The notes under the pieces: model-generated | Databases searched by the model: none | Told to the model about the DNA's origin: nothing | What the model saw: only the letters and a program-made list of their open reading frames with translations | Part shown: piece after piece, positions 45,870-55,162 of the stretch | Position numbering within the stretch: the stretch's first letter is position 1 | How the letters are laid out: each line of letters opens with the position of its first letter | NCBI GenBank assembly: GCA_002722885.1 | Contig: PBNE01000010.1 | Location: 56,865-120,864, forward strand | Origin: Rhodospirillaceae bacterium | Lineage (GTDB): Bacteria > Pseudomonadota > Alphaproteobacteria > SP197 | Reading direction: 5' to 3' | Length of the DNA: 64,000 nt | Position numbers and translations under genes: made by a program

Positions 45870-46045
45870 CGCGGTGTTTCACTCCTCCCGTCGGAGTCGG
45901 GCACGGTCCACAACTTCAGGACAGTGGCTGTGCCAGCTTTGCGGCACGGCACCCGTCCGGCCCTGCCCCACCTCTTGTAAGAAATCCAAACTACATTAAG
46001 AATCACGCCCAATCACACCACACGAACGTCTTGGGAGGGACAACC

Positions 46046-47554
46046 ATGGCCATGCTCGACACCTTCAAGGATCTTTCCGGTCACATCCATATCGACGGCG
46101 CGCTGCGCAAGGGCAGCGGTTCGGACGGCTGCGACGCGATCGATCCGGCCACCGAAGAGGTCAATGGTCAGCTTGCCTTTACCAGCGTCAGCGAGGTCGA
46201 TGAGGCGGTGGCGATCGCCAAGGCCGCCCAGCCGGCATGGGCGCGGATGAACGGCCTGGCAAAGTCTGAAGAGCTGCACGAAGTCGCCCGCCGCTTCCGC
46301 GAGTTGTCGCCCAAGCTGGCCGAAGCGCTGACTCGCGAGATGGGCAAGCCCTACAAGGAATCGGCGGATGAGGTCGAGTGGACCGCCACGGCGTTCGACT
46401 ACTACGCCGAAGCATCACGCCATGAGGCCGGCAAGGTGGTCGGTCCTGTGACCGATGGCGACATGCATATTGTCACCAAGCACCCGCTGGGCGTGGTCGG
46501 CATCATCCTGCCGTTCAACTTCCCTTATGTTCTGTTCGGCTGGGAAGCCGGTGCGGCGCTGGGAACGGGTAACACCGTGATCCTGAAGCCCTCGGAGAAC
46601 ACCACCTTCTCGTCCCTGCTGATGATGGAATGCTTCAGCCACCTGCCCAAGGGCGTGGTGCAGTGCATCCCCGGCGCGATCGAGACAGGCAAAGCCCTGG
46701 TTGGTCATGATGATGTCGACGGCATCGCGTTTACCGGCTCCATCGGCGGTGGCCAGGCCGTGGCCCAGACCTGCGCCAAGACCTTCAAGCGCGCGTTGAT
46801 TGAAGCCAGCGGCAACGACCCGTTCCTGGTGATGCCCTCGTCCGACATGTCGATGGCGACCCAGGGTGCTGTGTTCGGCGCCTACCTCAACTGCGGCCAG
46901 GTGTGCGCGGCGGCCGAACGGTTCTACGTGCACAACGATGTCCATGACGAGTTTGTCGAAGGTGTCGTGAACCTGACCAAGAGCCTGCGCATCGGCAACG
47001 GCTTGGAAAAGGTCGATATGGGCCCCCTGGCCTCCCAGCGCGAGCGGGACCGTTACGAAGGCATGCTGGCCCGCGCCATCGACGAAGGCGCAAAGGTGGT
47101 CCACGGCGGGGGCCGCCCCGAGGGCTTCAACCGCGGCCATTTCTGCGATGCAACGATCCTGACGGACTGCACACCGGACATGGAGGTCATGAACAACGAG
47201 ACCTTCGGGCCGATGATGCCGATCTGCCGGGTCGGCAGCTTCGACGAAGCGATGGAACACGCCAACAACTCCAAGTACGGCCTTGGTTCGTTTGTCTTCA
47301 CCAACGACCTCGCCGAAACCATGCGTGCGATCAACGAACTCGAGGCGGGCATGACCTGGATCAACGCCACCGCCCTACTCGATAACGACGCCGGCCCGTT
47401 CGGCGGGCGCAAGATGTCAGGCACCGGCCGCCAGCTCGGTTCGGAGGGCCTGGAGCAGTTCCGTCACTCCAAGCTCACCATGATCGACCACGAGAACAAG
47501 GCAGCGGACTTCTGGTGGTTCCCCTACAAGGACTCCGAAGCCTACCCGGGTTGA
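46046..47554 (+). CDS. Aldehyde dehydrogenase family protein, copy 2
   Basis: A 502-aa paralogue of the 40733 gene, with the same length and the same IEASGNDPFLVMPS and NCGQVC active-site blocks; most of the protein is identical or similar. A good ribosome site (GGGAGGGA) precedes the ATG at 46046. The two copies flank the P450 operon in the same orientation. That could allow recombination to delete or amplify the segment between them, and it suggests both serve the same or related aldehydes. Confidence 0.94.
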   Translation: MAMLDTFKDLSGHIHIDGALRKGSGSDGCDAIDPATEEVNGQLAFTSVSEVDEAVAIAKAAQPAWARMNGLAKSEELHEVARRFRELSPKLAEALTREMGKPYKESADEVEWTATAFDYYAEASRHEAGKVVGPVTDGDMHIVTKHPLGVVGIILPFNFPYVLFGWEAGAALGTGNTVILKPSENTTFSSLLMMECFSHLPKGVVQCIPGAIETGKALVGHDDVDGIAFTGSIGGGQAVAQTCAKTFKRALIEASGNDPFLVMPSSDMSMATQGAVFGAYLNCGQVCAAAERFYVHNDVHDEFVEGVVNLTKSLRIGNGLEKVDMGPLASQRERDRYEGMLARAIDEGAKVVHGGGRPEGFNRGHFCDATILTDCTPDMEVMNNETFGPMMPICRVGSFDEAMEHANNSKYGLGSFVFTNDLAETMRAINELEAGMTWINATALLDNDAGPFGGRKMSGTGRQLGSEGLEQFRHSKLTMIDHENKAADFWWFPYKDSEAYPG

Positions 47555-47557
47555 TGC

Positions 47558-48299
47558 TTGACGGATATCATCGTAGACGAAGGGGGTGCGCCTGATCCCG
47601 CATCACCTGCGGCGATCAACCGTTTCTTTAGAGCCGCGCAGCTTCACATTCGCAATGAACGGGGCAGCACAGCGCAGAAACTGTGCCGTGACATCGTCGC
47701 TCATGCGCCGAGACACGTCGGCGCTCATGCCATGCTGGGCATGATTGAACTTGCGGTACACAACAACGCCCAAGCAGCCGACCACTTTCGAACAGCGCGC
47801 CGGTTGCAAGCCGACCACGCCTTTCATCTGGGATTGGCCCTGATCGCCCTCGATCACGACGGCGAAGCTCTTGCCGTGCTTCTGAAAACCGTTCGAGACC
47901 ATCCAGAACGCGCTGAATCTCGGGCTCTTCTGGGACTGGCATACGCGCGGCTCGGCGCCCTGTACAACCGATGTCCTCACCGGTGGCGTGCCCACCCCCA
48001 GTTTCGACAGCTCCGCCGACAGTCTGACCGGGCAGAGCGGCTCGACCGACAACTTCGACAGCTTGGGCACGGGAAGCACGACGATCTCGTCCGCGGGTGG
48101 AACATCAATTGCGCCGGAAGACAGCATAGAAATCCTGGAGGTTGGCGGCGCCGAGCGGACCAACAGTGGCACGACGCAGGATGACCCCTACAATGTCCAC
48201 GTATCGGTTTCGGATGATCCGAACACCACTTGGGTTGCGATTATCGACGGGTCTTCAGGCCCGATAGTTAACGAGGTTGTTCCAGCACTTCCGGAGTGA
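47558..48299 (+). pseudogene. Frameshifted TPR-repeat gene with a Ser/Thr-rich tail
   Basis: From the TTG at 47558, 4 nt after the aldehyde dehydrogenase stop, about 135 residues contain TPR-like units (HAMLGMIELAVHNNAQAADH, then FHLGLALIALDHDGEALAV). Near 47960 the frame ceases to look like protein. The +1 frame continues as a low-complexity acidic/Ser-Thr-rich sequence (PSFDSSADSLTGQSGSTDNF) and ends at 48299. I read this as one or two decayed genes. Whether the tail belongs to the TPR protein is unsure. It differs from the other broken TPR gene at 26182. Confidence 0.5.
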
Positions 48300-48371
48300 A
48301 CCGCGCGACTCAACTGGTGACGTCACGAGAAAATCGGGCGAGTATCGCATCGAATCTTTAGGAACCATGGT

Positions 48372-49067
48372 ATGTCACGTGCGCAGATGGCCGGAGACGG
48401 TAAGGGTGGACTGACCCGTCATGTGCCGATCCATACGGCACACCACACAGCCTTGCTGGTGGTGGACGTTCAGAACTACACCTGCATTCCCGGCGACGGC
48501 GAATACAGCCATGTCGATACCGAAGATATCCCCGCAGACTTAGCCTATCACTTCGATCGCCTGCAAAACACCACCCTGCCCGCGATCAAGAGGCTGCAGG
48601 AAGCCTGTCGTGGGTCCAGTATCGAGATTCTCTATACGGTCGTTGAGGCGCTCACCCGGGACATGCGTGACTTGGGCCTGGACTACAAGATCTCAGGCAT
48701 TGGCGTGCCGAAGGGATCGCCCTGGGCCGGGGTCCCCGATTCCGTCGCCCGGCTGGACGACGAGATCGTCATACCGAAGACGTCATCCAACGTCTTCATG
48801 TCGACCAACATCGACTATGTTCTGCGTGCTCTTGAGATCGAGCAGCTGATCATCTGCGGCCTGCTGACCGATCAATGTGTGGAATCGGCGGTGCGTGACG
48901 CCTGCGATCTGGGATATCTCGTCACCGTGCCTCAGGACGCCTGCGCGACCATGACGCAGGAACGGCACGATCAGTCGCTTTCGATGTACAGCGGCTACTG
49001 CCGTATTGTGGAGACCGACCAGGTCGTAGACGAAATCGCCGCGTTGTCGCGCCAGGCTGCGGACTAG
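48372..49067 (+). CDS. Isochorismatase-family cysteine hydrolase
   Basis: A 231-aa cysteine hydrolase. The catalytic set is clear: Asp in LLVVDVQNY, Lys in VIPKTSSN and Cys in [12 protein letters not shown]. Members cleave isochorismate, nicotinamide, N-carbamoyl compounds, biuret or ureidoacrylate; the sequence does not decide. Being close to a DUF1989 pair linked with guanidine use makes a small amide of nitrogen metabolism likely. Its stop overlaps a GTG codon upstream of ppa. Confidence 0.9.
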   Translation: MSRAQMAGDGKGGLTRHVPIHTAHHTALLVVDVQNYTCIPGDGEYSHVDTEDIPADLAYHFDRLQNTTLPAIKRLQEACRGSSIEILYTVVEALTRDMRDLGLDYKISGIGVPKGSPWAGVPDSVARLDDEIVIPKTSSNVFMSTNIDYVLRALEIEQLIICGLLTDQCVESAVRDACDLGYLVTVPQDACATMTQERHDQSLSMYSGYCRIVETDQVVDEIAALSRQAAD

Positions 49068-49072
49068 TGCGC

Positions 49073-49601
49073 ATGGATATCGGTAAGGTCCCGGCGGGGC
49101 GAAATCCTCCCGACCAAATCAACGTGGTGATTGAGGTTCCGCTTGGCGGCGATCCCGTGAAGTACGAGTTCGACAAGAAGTCCAGTGTGATCTTTGTCGA
49201 CCGCTTCCTGCATACGTCGATGCGCTATCCCTGCAACTATGGCCTCGTCCCCCACACGCTGGCGGACGACGGCGACCCCGTGGATGTTCTGATTGCCGCG
49301 CGCGCACCAGTGATCCCCGGAGTCATCGTGCGGGCACGCCCTGTTGGTGTGCTCTTGATGGAAGATGAGGCCGGGCTCGACGAAAAGCTGCTGGCCGTGC
49401 CCGTGGATGCGTTTGTTCCCGTACTATTCCAATGTCTCCGAATACACGGACCTGCCCCATATCCCGCTCGACCAGATCGCGCACTTCTCCCAGCACTACA
49501 AGGATCTCGAACCGGACAAATGGGTCAAGATCCAGCGCTGGGGCGGGGCCGACGAAGCCCGTACCATGATCACCAACGGAATTGCCGCAAACTCGCGCTG
49601 A
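49073..49601 (+). pseudogene. ppa: Inorganic pyrophosphatase with a frameshift
   Basis: A family I soluble pyrophosphatase frame: [37 protein letters not shown] and the signature DGDPVDVLI. Near 49421 the frame shifts. Up to there it reads [11 protein letters not shown]; the family sequence goes on one frame over as [20 protein letters not shown], then [18 protein letters not shown] and ends at 49601. One extra G at about 49421 explains it. The gene is usually essential, so a sequencing error is a real option, or another pyrophosphatase exists. The start at 49073 matches known family N termini. Confidence 0.85.
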
Positions 49602-49668
49602 GCCAGGCCCCGATGCTTGCACCCACCGCACGTTTCCCTAACGTGTGGGCAACAGCAGGGGAAACACC

Positions 49669-50271
49669 ATGACCAAGACCATTGTTCCGGCCTCCGAAGG
49701 GCGCAGTGTGCGTGTCGCCAAGGGCCAGTCAATCACGGTCCGCACGCCCGAGGGCGGACAGGCGGCCGATTTCTTCGCCTACAACGCCGAAAATGTTGGT
49801 GAATGGCTTTCTCCGCCGCACACCTGGGTCACGACGTTTTCCCTGAAGCCCCGGCCCGGCGATGTCTTCATCTCGCGGTTCCGGCGTCCGATGCTGAAGA
49901 TGACCCATGACACGGCCGACGGTGTGCACGACATGCTGCTCGCGGCCTGTGACCACTTCCGTTACGAGTTTTTCGGCCACAAGGGCCCGCACGCGAGCTG
50001 CTCCGACAATCTGCAGATCGCCATGCGGCGCGAGGGTTACGAGGTCTCCGTGATCCCGCAGCCGATCAACTTCTTCACGAACATTCCCGTCGACGAACGC
50101 GGTGGGCTGTCGGGTCCGAAAAACTCGGTTCCGCCCGGTGCCGAGGTCACGATGGAGGCTCTGATCGACCTGATCTGTGTCGTCTCGTCTTGCCCCTTCG
50201 ACATGAAGGCCCAGGGCTGGGAAATCAACGCCAACGATGCTGTCACCGAACTGGAGATCGAGGTTCACTAA
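49669..50271 (+). CDS. DUF1989 protein, urea-carboxylase-associated protein 1 type
   Basis: A 200-aa DUF1989 protein. Family blocks are [29 protein letters not shown] and HASCSDNL, with conserved His and Cys that probably bind metal. Paired DUF1989 proteins, once called urea-carboxylase-associated proteins, act as the two subunits of carboxyguanidine deiminase (CgdAB) beside guanidine carboxylase in guanidine-using bacteria. No carboxylase or allophanate hydrolase is in this window. It overlaps the partner gene by 1 nt (TAATG). Confidence 0.87.
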   Translation: MTKTIVPASEGRSVRVAKGQSITVRTPEGGQAADFFAYNAENVGEWLSPPHTWVTTFSLKPRPGDVFISRFRRPMLKMTHDTADGVHDMLLAACDHFRYEFFGHKGPHASCSDNLQIAMRREGYEVSVIPQPINFFTNIPVDERGGLSGPKNSVPPGAEVTMEALIDLICVVSSCPFDMKAQGWEINANDAVTELEIEVH

Positions 50272-50894
50272 TGGACGTCGTGAACGAGTCGATCGTAGGC
50301 GCCGGCCAGCCATGGACCGGCATTGTTGAACCGGGACAGCACCTGCGGATCACCGATCTGGAAGGCCGCCAGGGCGTCGATTTCCTCTGCTACAACGCCG
50401 ACAACCCTCTTGAGCGCTACCACGCGCCCAACACCTTGAAGGCCGCGGGAACCTTGCGGCTGACCACAGGCCACACTCTCTATTCCGATGAAGCCCGTCC
50501 GATCATGACCATGGTCGCCGACAGCGTGGGCGGCTATCACGACACCATCGGAGGATGTTGCAGTGCCCACAGCAACGAGATGCTCTATGGCGTGAAGGAC
50601 TGCCCGGGATGCCGCGAGAACTTCCTCACCGGCTTGGAGCAGCATGGCCTAGGCCGGCGCGATATCGTTCCCAACGTCAACTTTTTCTGCAACGTGCCGG
50701 TCGTGAACGACGGTGAGCTTGCCGAACGCTCGTTTGTTCCCCTGCCCAACGGCGGGTCGCATCCGAGTGATCACGTGGAACTTCGGGCCGAGATGCGGGT
50801 GCTCGTCGTCATTTCGAACTGCCCGCAGATGAACAACCCGTGCAACGACGGTCAGCCGACTTCCATCAGGATCGAAATTTTCGAAGCGGGCTGA
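50271..50894 (+). CDS. DUF1989 protein, urea-carboxylase-associated protein 2 type
   Basis: A 207-aa DUF1989 partner of the preceding gene. It shows EGRQGVDFLCYNADNP, GGYHDTIGGCCSAHSNEM and CPGCRENFL, with more cysteines than its partner. Together with the first subunit it would make a heteromeric deiminase of a carboxylated guanidine, if the family assignment carries over. The start ATG is at 50271, on the partner's stop. The C terminus, SNCPQMNNPCNDGQPTS, is typical. Confidence 0.87.
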   Translation: MDVVNESIVGAGQPWTGIVEPGQHLRITDLEGRQGVDFLCYNADNPLERYHAPNTLKAAGTLRLTTGHTLYSDEARPIMTMVADSVGGYHDTIGGCCSAHSNEMLYGVKDCPGCRENFLTGLEQHGLGRRDIVPNVNFFCNVPVVNDGELAERSFVPLPNGGSHPSDHVELRAEMRVLVVISNCPQMNNPCNDGQPTSIRIEIFEAG

Positions 50895-50902
50895 ACCGGG
50901 CC

Positions 50903-51319
50903 TTAGTCGATTCCACCTCCACCATCGTCGCCGCCGCCAAAGTCGTCCATGTTCATCAAGTGCGCCATGGCGATGCCGTAGACGACGCCGTTGTTGTCAA
51001 CCGCCACCTTACCGCGTGTCTTGAATGCGGTGACCACGATCATGATTCCGATGAACAGAGAGGCTCAAAGCTCCTCGTCGTCGCCACGGCGCAGGGCGTG
51101 TTCAACACTGCCGAAACTGGCAAGCCCACCCAGGATAAAACATGCGCCCAGAAACAGCCCCAGCCAAGTGCGCCAGATGAAGCGTCGCTTGAACCGCAGT
51201 TCTCCGCTAGGACGAACTTCTTGGGCCTCCCCGGCAGTTCCAGCGATTGCGTCGACTGTGGCTTCCCGTGCGGCATCCGCGCTGCCGGCCATGCCACCAC
51301 CGAGAGTGGCTCCAGTCAC
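50903..51319 (-). pseudogene. Broken glycine-zipper membrane protein
   Basis: The minus strand reads VTGATLGGGMAGSADA from a GTG at 51319, then a hydrophobic helix (LGLFLGACFILGGLASFG), a TGA at 51065-51067, and in the same frame a second helix (SLFIGIMIVVTAF). The end is very Gly/Asp-rich, MNMDDFGGGDDGGGGID. Residues on both sides of the TGA look like one small two-helix membrane protein. A TAA lies just upstream of the start in this frame, so the true N terminus may also be lost. The function is unknown. Confidence 0.55.
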
Positions 51320-51364
51320 AGCGCCCCGGACACCGGCCGCGCGCGCGGCCCGGGACGATCCCGA

Positions 51365-51716
51365 TTAAGATGCCTGTCCCGGCTGCGAAACACGATCCGG
51401 CGCCACAGCGCCATTCACGGGTGGAGGCGGTGACCCCACGTTCGCATGGGCCGCCTTGAGGTCACAGGCGCTGACCATGCCAAACGCCAGACTTGCCGCC
51501 TCATCGGGGCGAAGGTCCTGCTCGACTTCAAGTCAGTAGAGCGTTCCCTGTTGCCCGACAAAACTGAAACATCCTGCAGAGCCTTCCGTCATCACATGAG
51601 GTGGCAGACATCGTCGCCCAAGGGCTCCGGCAAAGAGGTGGGATGGTACAGGGCACTGAACACCTGCTCATGGCTGAGCGCACCCCGATCGATAGGGCCA
51701 AAGACCCCATCGGATT
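51365..51716 (-). pseudogene. Decayed gene of unknown function
   Basis: Minus-strand fragments look like protein in more than one frame: GPIDRGALSHEQVFSALYHP up to TGA, then after a shift EGSAGCFSFVGQQGTLY, a TGA, and LEVEQDLRPDEAASLAFGM. I know no family for it. It precedes the broken glycine-zipper gene on the same strand. The coding character is judged by eye only. Confidence 0.35.
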
Positions 51717-51785
51717 AGCTCTAGTCGTCTAAGATTCCCTAGGTTTCCACGGTGACAGTTGCAGCCATCGCCAAACCCTCCACAT

Positions 51786-51831
51786 CAGACCATTGAGGTG
51801 ATCACGAAACCGTGATCACCTCAATGGTCTG
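51786..51831. repeat. Perfect 46-nt palindrome, 21-bp arms with a 4-nt loop
   Basis: Two 21-nt arms (51786-51806 and 51811-51831) are exact reverse complements around AAAC. The arms contain TGATCAC and begin CAGACCATTGAGG. No T-tract follows on either strand, so it is not an ordinary terminator. It lies in a gene-free stretch between decayed genes. It could be a protein-binding site, a small palindromic element or a fold-back assembly artefact. Confidence 0.9.
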
Positions 51832-51894
51832 TACCCGTATGAAGGGGCATGCAAAGTAGTTTGTGCGATATGCGGGCCCCGAGGCGTCTGAGAA

Positions 51895-52086
51895 TCAGAC
51901 CTCTTCGTCGACCGGGGGCTCGATGCCGACGAGTTCTGCCAAATCGACCCCGAGCAGGATCAGCACGACGAGAAACGTCATGACCAGGACGCCGGTCAAC
52001 AGGCTCCGTTCCGGCTTCAACAGGCCGTCCTCATCGCGCGCGAATGCACCGACAACCCGGGCAACAACCTTGGAAAGAGTGATCAT
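51895..52086 (-). CDS. Small single-helix membrane protein
   Basis: A 63-aa ORF with one hydrophobic segment (TGVLVMTFLVVLILLGVDL) and an acidic tail ending EPPVDEEV. A GGAGTTCTGCGTC site precedes the ATG. I do not recognise a family. It is the only intact-looking frame in the decayed stretch from 50903 to 52617, so it may be real, but support is modest. Confidence 0.45.
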   Translation of the reverse strand: MITLSKVVARVVGAFARDEDGLLKPERSLLTGVLVMTFLVVLILLGVDLAELVGIEPPVDEEV

Positions 52087-52185
52087 GACGCAGAACTCCG
52101 CAAACGAGAAACGTGATGCGGTCCTATGCCGCAGCGCGCATGATACTCGCTGCGCACAAGAATGAAAGAGCAGGCGCGACGACCC

Positions 52186-52617
52186 TTACCAGCCGATCTC
52201 AACGGCGGGGATCGCATAGACACCGCGCAACAGCTGCCCATCCGGGGTGGCGACACGGGCTTCATGGGTCGGCACAAAATCATCAGATTCTGAGATCTCG
52301 ATCTCTGCCGGCTGGCGAAAGATCACGTAGTCCGCAACATCGCCCTCTGCCTGACCACGCCACAGGGCTAGGGTCTCATAGGCACCACCGGCCATGCCAA
52401 GACCGCCCTCTACGGTCAGATCAATCTCACCGTCCGAACCATAACTTCTTCAGTTCCCCTGTGTACCCTGATGCTCCAGCCACCAGAACGGCTCGGTTCC
52501 CCAGCACACCATTCTTTCATCGCTCTATGAAAGCTCGATTGTCTGAGCAGAAGCGGCAGAGCCCATGACAGCAAGACACGCCAGGGCAGGAAAAACGGCA
52601 AAACAGCGGAACACCAT
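52186..52617 (-). pseudogene. Broken secreted protein gene
   Basis: From the ATG at 52617, behind GAGGAGTGACG, the frame gives a clear signal peptide (MVFRCFAVFPALACLAVMG, cleavage near ASAQ). After nine further codons it meets a TAG, then SDERMVCWGTEPFWWLEH, another stop and a frameshift. It ends as GSDGEIDLTVEGGLGMAG through RGVYAIPAVEIGW. At least two lesions are present. The function is unknown. It follows the GST gene on the same strand. Confidence 0.65.
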
Positions 52618-52619
52618 CG

Positions 52620-53219
52620 TCACTCCTCAGACATCGGACAATGGGGGCGCGCAAGCATGCGATCGTTGAACGCCGACACGTTAGAAAACTGATCTAACAG
52701 ACCAATGGCCTTGGCCCAGTTTGCAACAAAACCGACAATGATATCGGTCGCCGAAAAGGTGTCGCCCACCATGTACTCGTGCTGGCCAAGATGATCATCA
52801 AGCGTCTTCAGGCCAACCTGGGCTTCCCTGTGCGCCTGCGCCCCAGCTTCCTGGCTTTGCTGGTCTTCCGAATAGATGAACGCGTTGCGCGCCATCGTCC
52901 AGAGATGGGCCTCGACCTCCGACAGAGTGAACGCGCACCACTGGTCGTGAAGCGCACGCTCCCATGTGCCAGAGGGAGCAATCAGTCCCTTGTCAGCATG
53001 TTTGTCAGCAAGCCAGGTGCAGATCGCCACCGACTCGAACAACGGTCGGCCATCATCCTCGATCGCCGGAATCTTGCCTTGCGGATGGACACACTTCAGC
53101 TCGTCGGAGCCGATCAGATCTTTGCCGGATCGCACATCGAAGGGAACGTCAAGCTCCTGAAGAACCCAGCGCACACGCTGGGATCGCGAGGGCGGCCACT
53201 CGTAAAGTTTCACGGTCAT
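52620..53219 (-). CDS. Glutathione S-transferase
   Basis: A 199-aa cytosolic GST. The N-terminal thioredoxin-like domain has LYEWPPSRSQRVRWVLQE with candidate catalytic serines, the cis-Pro block GKIPAIEDDG and the gamma-Glu-binding LFESVAICTWLA. The C-terminal helical domain includes YMVGDTFSATDIIVG. The substrate is unknown. The 264 bases between its start and tRNA-Phe show no gene I can support. Confidence 0.9.
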   Translation of the reverse strand: MTVKLYEWPPSRSQRVRWVLQELDVPFDVRSGKDLIGSDELKCVHPQGKIPAIEDDGRPLFESVAICTWLADKHADKGLIAPSGTWERALHDQWCAFTLSEVEAHLWTMARNAFIYSEDQQSQEAGAQAHREAQVGLKTLDDHLGQHEYMVGDTFSATDIIVGFVANWAKAIGLLDQFSNVSAFNDRMLARPHCPMSEE

Positions 53220-53483
53220 TGCGGACTCCCCTTCAATGATCGTTGTCGTTGTGAGGCGACACGTTAATCAAATGAAGCAGACGAGGCGATCACAATTCGT
53301 GCAATGAAGCGGCCAGGAGCAGCTAGCCATTGCCATCGGCCCTCATCTTCCGTCTTGGGCACGGTGCGCCTGGAGGAGGACACAACATCAGTCTGGAACA
53401 GATACGCCGTCAGCAGGCCCTTCGCGGCCAAGGGGGGCCGGCGTGGACCGGTGTCTAGTGTGACGGCGATGATCTCAGAAAAA

Positions 53484-53559
53484 TGGTGCCTGGGGACAGA
53501 ATTGAACTGCCGACACCGTGATTTTCAGTCACGTGCTCTACCAACTGAGCTACCCAGGC
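53484..53559 (-). tRNA. tRNA-Phe (GAA)
   Basis: A complete cloverleaf on the minus strand: acceptor GCCTGGG pairs with CCCAGGC, D arm TAGCTCAGTTGGTAGAGCA, anticodon loop CTGAAAA with GAA at 53526-53524, T arm with TTCAATTCT, discriminator A and encoded CCA. It follows yacG, as in many alphaproteobacteria. Confidence 0.97.
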
Positions 53560-53618
53560 ACCGTGCCGTAGCGGCGCGCCTGTTTAGGAAATTCGACTTG
53601 GCTTGTCCAGCACCGGAC

Positions 53619-53918
53619 TCACTCGATGTCGCTGTCGTCATCACGGCGCCGCTTGTTGCGGAAATCGGCGTGGATCACGTTGCCCGTGTCGATCCCGGCT
53701 TCGGCCATGATCTCTTCCAGAAGCGTCTGTTCTTCTTCGCCCAGATCCACACCAACCGGTGCCATCGGCGGGCCGGGAATAACATAGGGTTCATCACCGC
53801 CGACCCAATGGGCAAGGTCCCGCATCCTGCAACGATCGGAGCAGAACGGCTTGTAGCGTGTGGCCGCGGGCTCACCGCAGATCGGGCACGGCTTGGAACC
53901 TAGTGTGCGGGTGGACAT
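53619..53918 (-). CDS. yacG: DNA gyrase inhibitor YacG
   Basis: A 99-aa zinc-ribbon protein. CPICGEPAATRYKPFCSDRC holds the four zinc cysteines, and the family's DLAHWVGGDEPYVIPG follows. In E. coli YacG binds GyrB and inhibits gyrase. The C-terminal extension, rich in Arg/Asp, is longer than in the E. coli protein. It lies 58 nt after rng, in the usual maf-rng-yacG order. Confidence 0.92.
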   Translation of the reverse strand: MSTRTLGSKPCPICGEPAATRYKPFCSDRCRMRDLAHWVGGDEPYVIPGPPMAPVGVDLGEEEQTLLEEIMAEAGIDTGNVIHADFRNKRRRDDDSDIE

Positions 53919-53976
53919 GCGAACTCACTGTGGCTGGACCTTTACGAGCCTACCAAGCGGCGGCCCGGGATCAAGC

Positions 53977-55149
53977 TCACAAGCTCTGTCCGACATCAAA
54001 CCGGTCGTGCGGACGGACCTTGTCAACCACCAGTTCAATCCGCCGGCCGACCCAGCGGGCGATCGATGCGCCGTCGTCATCTCCCTGGAAAGCGCGCGCG
54101 ACCTCGGGCGATGCTCTGATCTCGAAGCTTGCGCCGCCTTGAGACCGCGTCTCCTGCCGGAGCCGCCTGACCAGCGCGTCTGTGGCGCGCTCAACCGGCG
54201 AGCCCATGGCGCCGGCAAGATCGGGGCCCTGGCGCTGCCGCGCGATCTGCACCAGCCCGAAACGGGACGGACCATCGAGTGCCGTTTCGCGGGGATCATG
54301 CTGCAAATGACGGCTCAGAGACTTCATCAGTGTTGCACCGTCGTCGCGGTCTTTCATGTTGAGGAAGTCAATCGCGATCAGTCCAGCCAGATTGCGCAGC
54401 CGAACCTGACGCGCGATCACCGGCACGCAGTCCAGGTTGATGGCAAGAGCATCGCCAGGCTTCTCGCTGGCAGCAGCACTGTCGACATCGATCGCCGTGA
54501 GTGTTCGGCCCGGTTCGAAGAGCAATTCCACGCCGCCGGTCAGCCGGATTCGTTCAGCAAGCGCCCGTTCTATCTGGTCTTCGACACCGGCTGATTCGAA
54601 CAAGGGCTCCACGCCCTGATGCAACACGATCTCACCGGTATGTTTGCGTTGCTTGAGCGGGACGACATCCGAGGGGGTGTCGGCGATCACCCGCGCTTCG
54701 GGATATCGGCCGGCCAGCCCGTGCAACAACGGTTCGGAGCGGCTGATCAGCCGGGGCGGATCGACTCTCATGGCATCCGATGCCAGCGCACCATCGGGGT
54801 CATCAAAGCGACGCGTTAGAACCGGTCCCTTGTCGTCATGGGCATCGGCCTTGATCTGGACGGCGACCCAGGCTCCTTCCTGCACGAGCTTAGAAATCGC
54901 TTCGCCGCTTCGTTCAACATCGGCTTCCTTCGCGCGAAGGAACCCCTCGACGTTTTCTCCCAGGTCGACAAACGCTGCCTTCAGCCCCGGCACCACACGG
55001 GTTACGCGCCCGACGAACACATCGCCGACACGATGCCCCCTGGCGGGACGGTCGATGTGAAGTTCGGCCAGTCGATCGCCTGCCATCAGCGCGATCCGCA
55101 TGGCCCGCGGTGTGGTTTCGACAAGCAGCGTATCGATCTCGTCAGCCAT
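53977..55149 (-). CDS. rng: Ribonuclease E/G family protein
   Basis: A 390-aa RNase G-like endonuclease for RNA processing and turnover. It has an S1-type domain (GDVFVGRVTRVVPGLKAAFVD), and the DNase-I-like catalytic metal pair is seen in LTAIDVDSAAA and IAIDFLNMKDRDD. It lacks the long C-terminal scaffold of RNase E and also the zinc-link CPxCxG motif. The start at 55149 gives MADEIDTLLVE and leaves a short gap to maf. Confidence 0.9.
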   Translation of the reverse strand: MADEIDTLLVETTPRAMRIALMAGDRLAELHIDRPARGHRVGDVFVGRVTRVVPGLKAAFVDLGENVEGFLRAKEADVERSGEAISKLVQEGAWVAVQIKADAHDDKGPVLTRRFDDPDGALASDAMRVDPPRLISRSEPLLHGLAGRYPEARVIADTPSDVVPLKQRKHTGEIVLHQGVEPLFESAGVEDQIERALAERIRLTGGVELLFEPGRTLTAIDVDSAAASEKPGDALAINLDCVPVIARQVRLRNLAGLIAIDFLNMKDRDDGATLMKSLSRHLQHDPRETALDGPSRFGLVQIARQRQGPDLAGAMGSPVERATDALVRRLRQETRSQGGASFEIRASPEVARAFQGDDDGASIARWVGRRIELVVDKVRPHDRFDVGQSL

Positions 55150-55162
55150 CTGCCCTTCCACC

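Noticed and set aside
51065..51067. In-frame TGA as a selenocysteine codon in the glycine-zipper gene.
   Set aside because: It is in a membrane protein without redox motifs, lies among decayed genes, and I see no SECIS-like hairpin just downstream.
51446..51718. A plus-strand 90-aa gene.
   Set aside because: The composition looks like the shadow of the decayed minus-strand gene, whose fragments read more like protein.
53220..53483. A coding gene between the GST gene and tRNA-Phe.
   Set aside because: Open frames there have no start signal, no recognisable motif and no family resemblance.
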